45,165 nucleotides of DNA from Bradyrhizobium sp. CER78 (GTDB taxonomy: Bacteria; Pseudomonadota; Alphaproteobacteria; Rhizobiales; Xanthobacteraceae). Location of the stretch: contig NZ_JARVWP010000032.1 in assembly GCF_029846235.1 (NCBI RefSeq), forward strand, positions 1 to 45,165, read 5' to 3'. This document shows, piece after piece, positions 41,570 to 45,165 of this stretch (positions are counted from its first letter, which is position 1; every line of letters starts with the position of its first letter). Position numbers and translations under genes: made by a program. The notes under the pieces were generated by a model. It saw only the letters and a program-made list of their open reading frames with translations. It was not told where the DNA came from and ran no database searches.

Positions 41570-43185
41570 TGGCCATCATCGAGAACACCATCGCCACCGG
41601 CAGTGCCGCATTCCAGGGCAATCGCGACGGCATGCTGGCGCTGATCGCCCGGATGCGGGGTCTGGAGGAGCGCACGCGCGCGGCCTCCGCAGCGGCAAAG
41701 GACCGCTTCCACAAGCGTGGTCAGCTCTTGCCGCGCGAGCGCGTCGCGCTGGTGCTCGATCCCGGCTCGCCGTTCCTCGAACTGTCGACGCTCGCCGGCT
41801 ACATGTTCGATGTGCCGGATGCGGACAAGAGCGTGCCCGGCGGCGGCCTAGTCGCGGGTATCGGCTTCGTCTCCGGCATCCGCTGTATGGTCAGCGCCAA
41901 CGATGCCGGCATCGACGCCGGCGCGCTGCAACCCTACGGCCTCGACAAGACGCTGCGGGTGCAGGAGCTCGCGCTGGAGAACAAGTTGCCCTATGTGCAG
42001 CTGGTCGAGAGCGCCGGCGCCAATCTGCTGCGCTACCGGGTCGAGGATTTCGTCCGCGGCGGCAACATCTTCCGCAATCTGGCGCGGCTGTCGGCGGCGG
42101 GGCTTCCCGTCGTCACCGTCACCCACGGCTCCTCGACCGCGGGCGGTGCCTACCAGACCGGTCTCTCCGACTATATCGTGATGGTGCGCGGCCGCACCCG
42201 CGCCTTCCTCGCCGGGCCGCCGCTGCTCAAGGCCGCCACCGGTGAGATTGCCACCGAGGAGGAACTCGGCGGCGCCGAGATGCATACCTCGATTTCCGGT
42301 CTTGGCGACTATCTCGCCGAGGACGACCGCGACGCGCTGCGTATCGCGCGCGACATCATGGCCAAGGTGCCCTGGGACCGGCCGACGCCCGAACAGGCCT
42401 CATTCAAGCCGCCGCGCTACGACGCCGAGGAACTGCTTGGCATCATGCCGATGGACCACAAGCGCCCCGTCGACATGCGCCAGGCGATTGCGCGCTTCAT
42501 CGACGACTCCGATTTCACCGAGTTCGGCGCCAATTACGGCCCGGCGACGGTGTGCGGCCATGCCCGGATTGAAGGACAGGCGATCGGTATCATCACCAAC
42601 AACGGCCCGCTCGATGTGCCCGGCGCCAACAAGGCGACGCATTTCATCCAGGCCTGCTGCCAGTCGCGCACGCCGATCCTCTATATGAACAACACCACCG
42701 GCTACATGGTGGGTAAGGCCTATGAAGAGGCCGGCATGATCAAGCACGGCTCGAAGATGATCCAGGCGGTAACCTCGGCAACGGTGCCGCAGATCACTCT
42801 GTATTGCGGCGCCTCGTTCGGCGCCGGCAATTACGGCATGTGCGGCCGCGGCTTCCATCCGCGCTTCTGCTTCTCTTGGCCGAATGCCAAGACCGCCGTG
42901 ATGGGCGGCGAGCAGGCCGCCGAGACCATGGCGATCGTCACCGAGGCGGCTGCCGCGCGGCGCGGCAAGCCGATCGAGAAGGAGAAGCTGGACGCGATGA
43001 AGGCGCAGATCACCGGCGTGTTCGACAGTCAGATGGACGTGTTCTCGACCAGCGCCCGCGTGCTCGACGACGGGGTGATCGATCCGCGTGACACGCGGAC
43101 GGTGCTGTCGGAGGTGCTGGCGATCTGCCGCGAAGGGGAGGCGCGCACTCCTCAGCGCATGCAGTTCTCGGTGGCGCGGCCATGA
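41569..43185 (+). CDS. Acyl-CoA carboxylase beta subunit (carboxyltransferase)
   Basis: A 538-residue carboxyltransferase of the biotin-dependent acyl-CoA carboxylases. Two crotonase-like halves are visible. The N-half has GIDAGALQPYGLDKTLRVQE and GSSTAGGAYQTGLSDY. The C-half has FIQACCQSRTPILYMNNTTGYM and the oxyanion-type GASFGAGNYGMCGRGF. The latter and the overall length are like methylcrotonyl-CoA and geranyl-CoA carboxylases rather than propionyl-CoA carboxylase. It moves the carboxyl group from biotin to the acyl-CoA. GTG at 41569 overlaps the stop of the upstream (shifted) ligase gene; the stop overlaps the alpha-subunit start (ATGA). Substrate is inferred only to class level. Confidence 0.93.
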   Translation: MAIIENTIATGSAAFQGNRDGMLALIARMRGLEERTRAASAAAKDRFHKRGQLLPRERVALVLDPGSPFLELSTLAGYMFDVPDADKSVPGGGLVAGIGFVSGIRCMVSANDAGIDAGALQPYGLDKTLRVQELALENKLPYVQLVESAGANLLRYRVEDFVRGGNIFRNLARLSAAGLPVVTVTHGSSTAGGAYQTGLSDYIVMVRGRTRAFLAGPPLLKAATGEIATEEELGGAEMHTSISGLGDYLAEDDRDALRIARDIMAKVPWDRPTPEQASFKPPRYDAEELLGIMPMDHKRPVDMRQAIARFIDDSDFTEFGANYGPATVCGHARIEGQAIGIITNNGPLDVPGANKATHFIQACCQSRTPILYMNNTTGYMVGKAYEEAGMIKHGSKMIQAVTSATVPQITLYCGASFGAGNYGMCGRGFHPRFCFSWPNAKTAVMGGEQAAETMAIVTEAAAARRGKPIEKEKLDAMKAQITGVFDSQMDVFSTSARVLDDGVIDPRDTRTVLSEVLAICREGEARTPQRMQFSVARP

Positions 43186-45161
43186 GCGGTACCATCGTGA
43201 AGCGGACACCGTTCTTCAAGGTCCTGATCGCCAACCGCGGCGAGATCGCACTGCGCATCATGAGTACCGCGCGGCGGCTCGGCTATGGCGTGGTCGCCGT
43301 CTATTCGGACGCCGACCGCGACGCGCTGCATGTGCGCGAGGCCGATCAGGCGGTGCGGATCGGCGAGCCGCTGCCGGCGCAATCCTATCTCAAGATCGAG
43401 GCGATTATTGCCGCCGCCAAGGCAAGCGGCGCCGGCGCGGTGCATCCCGGCTACGGCTTCCTCGCCGAGAACGAGGATTTTGCGCAGGCGTGCCGCGACG
43501 CAGGGCTGGTGTTCATCGGCCCGTCGCCGGAGGCGATCCTCGCGATGGGCAACAAGGCCGGCGCCAAGGAGATCATGCAGAAGGCCGGCGTGCCCTGCGT
43601 GCCTGGCTACCAAGGTGCCGACCAGAGCGATGCGGCGATGCTGGCGGAAGCCAAGGCGATCGGCTTTCCCGTCATGATCAAGGCGGTCGCCGGCGGCGGC
43701 GGCCGCGGCATGCGGCTGGTTGCGGATGCGGCGGCGTTTCCGGATGCGCTACGCAGCGCCCGATCGGAAGCGCAGGGCGCGTTCGGTGATCCCACCGTTA
43801 TCCTCGAGCGCGCCATCGTCGATCCGCGCCACATCGAGATCCAGGTGTTCGGCGATCGCCATGGCAACGCCATTCATCTCGGCGAGCGCGACTGCTCGGT
43901 GCAGCGGCGGCACCAGAAGCTGATCGAGGAAGCACCATCGCCGGCGGTAACGCCGGAGCTGCGCGCGCGGATGGGCGCCGTCGCAGTCCAGGCGGTCAAG
44001 GCGATCGGCTACGAGGGTGCCGGCACGCTGGAATTCCTGCTCGACCGCGCCGGCAATTTCTACTTCATGGAGATGAACACGCGGCTTCAGGTCGAGCATC
44101 CCGTCACCGAGGCGATCACCGGCCTCGATCTGGTCGAGCTGCAGCTTCGCGTCGCCAGGGGCGAGCCGCTCGGTATGAAGCAGGAGGACATCAGTTTCTC
44201 TGGCCATGCCATCGAGGTGCGGCTCTGCTCCGAGGATGCCGGGCACGACTTCATGCCGCAATCCGGCACGATGGCGCGCTGGCAGATGCCCGACGGCATC
44301 CGCGTCGAGCACGCGCTGCAGTCCGGCTCGGAGATCCCGCCGTTCTATGATTCGATGATCGCCAAGGTCATCAGCCATGGTGCGACCCGCGACGAAGCGC
44401 GCGGCAAGCTGATCTCTGCGCTGGAGCAGGTCACCGCGTTCGGCGTTACCACCAACCAGGGCTTTCTGATCGACTGCCTGCGCCATCCGGTCTTCGCCAA
44501 GGGCGAGGCGACCACGGCCTTCATCGGCAATAACCGCGATGCCTTGCTGGCGCCGCGGCCCGATCGCGGCAGCGACGTCGCGCTCGCGGCGCTGCTGCTC
44601 TATGTCACCCATCCGCATGCACCACTATGGCAGCGCGGCCGGTCGCTATCGGCGACATTCCCGCTCGGCCTGCGGATCGATCTCGGCCACGGCATGCAGG
44701 AGATCGAGATCGTTCGCGACCGCGACGGCAGCTATGTCGCGACCCGTAACGGCGATCGCTTCAGCTTCGTGATCGACGAGCTCGATCAGGACAGCATCCG
44801 CTTGCACCACGACGGTGTGATGGAGCAGGCCAAGTTCCTGCGTGACGGCGATCGGCTCTACATCCTGCATCGCGGCGTCACGCTGTCGGCCCGCGACCTC
44901 ACGCTCGCGCCGCCGGAGAGCGCGTCGGCCGCCGGCGGCGACGGCAAGGTCCGCGCCGCCATGAATGGCCGGGTCGTAGCTGTCCTGGTGAAGGCCGGCG
45001 ACAAGGTCGCGGCCGGCCAGCCGGTGATGACGCTGGAGGCGATGAAGATGGAGCATGTCCACACCGCCGGCGTCGCGGGCACGGTGTCGTCGATCGACGT
45101 TGCCGAGGGCGAGCAGGTGACGACGGGCAAGATCGTGGTGGAGATCGAGGCGGCCGCATAA
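43182..45161 (+). CDS. Acyl-CoA carboxylase alpha subunit (biotin carboxylase + BCCP)
   Basis: A 659-residue fused protein. The biotin carboxylase domain (about 1-450) has LIANRGEIALRI, the ATP-grasp glycine loop KAVAGGGGRGMR, and MEMNTRLQVEHPVTE (catalytic and Mg2+ residues). A BT-like linker follows, then a biotin-carrier domain with EAMKMEH, in which K622 is biotinylated. Length and layout match MccA/AtuF/PccA alpha subunits. It carboxylates biotin with bicarbonate and ATP, then hands it to the beta subunit encoded upstream. ATG at 43182 is coupled to the beta gene by a 4-base overlap. Its stop is 4 bases from the window end. Confidence 0.95.
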   Translation: MSGTIVKRTPFFKVLIANRGEIALRIMSTARRLGYGVVAVYSDADRDALHVREADQAVRIGEPLPAQSYLKIEAIIAAAKASGAGAVHPGYGFLAENEDFAQACRDAGLVFIGPSPEAILAMGNKAGAKEIMQKAGVPCVPGYQGADQSDAAMLAEAKAIGFPVMIKAVAGGGGRGMRLVADAAAFPDALRSARSEAQGAFGDPTVILERAIVDPRHIEIQVFGDRHGNAIHLGERDCSVQRRHQKLIEEAPSPAVTPELRARMGAVAVQAVKAIGYEGAGTLEFLLDRAGNFYFMEMNTRLQVEHPVTEAITGLDLVELQLRVARGEPLGMKQEDISFSGHAIEVRLCSEDAGHDFMPQSGTMARWQMPDGIRVEHALQSGSEIPPFYDSMIAKVISHGATRDEARGKLISALEQVTAFGVTTNQGFLIDCLRHPVFAKGEATTAFIGNNRDALLAPRPDRGSDVALAALLLYVTHPHAPLWQRGRSLSATFPLGLRIDLGHGMQEIEIVRDRDGSYVATRNGDRFSFVIDELDQDSIRLHHDGVMEQAKFLRDGDRLYILHRGVTLSARDLTLAPPESASAAGGDGKVRAAMNGRVVAVLVKAGDKVAAGQPVMTLEAMKMEHVHTAGVAGTVSSIDVAEGEQVTTGKIVVEIEAAA

Positions 45162-45165
45162 TCGG

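Noticed and set aside
39889..41712. A 607-codon minus-strand frame over the ligase and the start of the carboxylase
   Set aside because: It spans two real plus-strand genes and a repeat, and has no protein family sequence.

Overview
The window is GC-rich alphaproteobacterial chromosome, most likely from Bradyrhizobium or a close relative. This is inferred from gene content, from several families of long palindromic intergenic repeats typical of that group, and from a GAAC-N7-GAAC LexA-type box (the alphaproteobacterial SOS box) upstream of recQ. About 36 genes are supported. I see no rRNA, tRNA, CRISPR array, transposase or phage gene.

Layout. 1-5.8 kb: a YaeI-like metallophosphoesterase, a Baeyer-Villiger-type flavin monooxygenase, a SEC-C zinc-motif protein and the RecQ helicase. 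5.9-10 kb: a translationally coupled three-gene operon for a periplasmic molybdenum hydroxylase (triheme cytochrome c, 2Fe-2S subunit, Tat-exported molybdopterin subunit). 10-16.9 kb: a DUF2235 hydrolase, a small membrane protein, a MoxR-type ATPase with a CoxE-type VWA partner, a small exported PsiF-like protein, a HAD hydrolase and an isoprenylcysteine-methyltransferase-like membrane protein. 16.9-22.6 kb: the most unusual part. It holds a subtilisin-like protease resembling the cyanobactin maturation proteases (PatA-like catalytic domain plus PatG-like C-terminal domain), followed on the same strand by RNA hairpins and three short genes of 64, 59 and 112 codons with strong ribosome binding sites. 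A LuxR-type regulator with a degenerate receiver domain lies upstream, and an exported trypsin-like protease is divergent from it. 22.7-29.9 kb: an ADP-forming acyl-CoA synthetase, a Gram-negative sortase with its LPKTA-bearing VIT/VWA substrate, an XRE-type regulator and a DUF1614 membrane protein. 30.1-45.2 kb: an acyl-CoA catabolic region with two periplasmic amino-acid/amide-type binding proteins, two AMP-forming acyl-CoA ligases (one frameshifted), two acyl-CoA dehydrogenases, a glutathione S-transferase, an AraC regulator, a beta-keto acid cleavage enzyme (BKACE/DUF849) and a biotin-dependent acyl-CoA carboxylase (beta and alpha subunits).

How the genes fit together. The right third reads as a route that imports a carboxylic or amino acid, activates it to a CoA thioester, dehydrogenates it, carboxylates it in the manner of methylcrotonyl- or geranyl-CoA carboxylase, and cleaves the product; the substrate is not evident. 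The protease region looks like a self-contained peptide-processing locus (regulator, protease, short candidate substrates, possible methyltransferase) with no YcaO cyclase or lanthipeptide synthetase nearby. It is the best candidate here for an undescribed system. The sortase and its single substrate form a second, better understood cell-envelope module.
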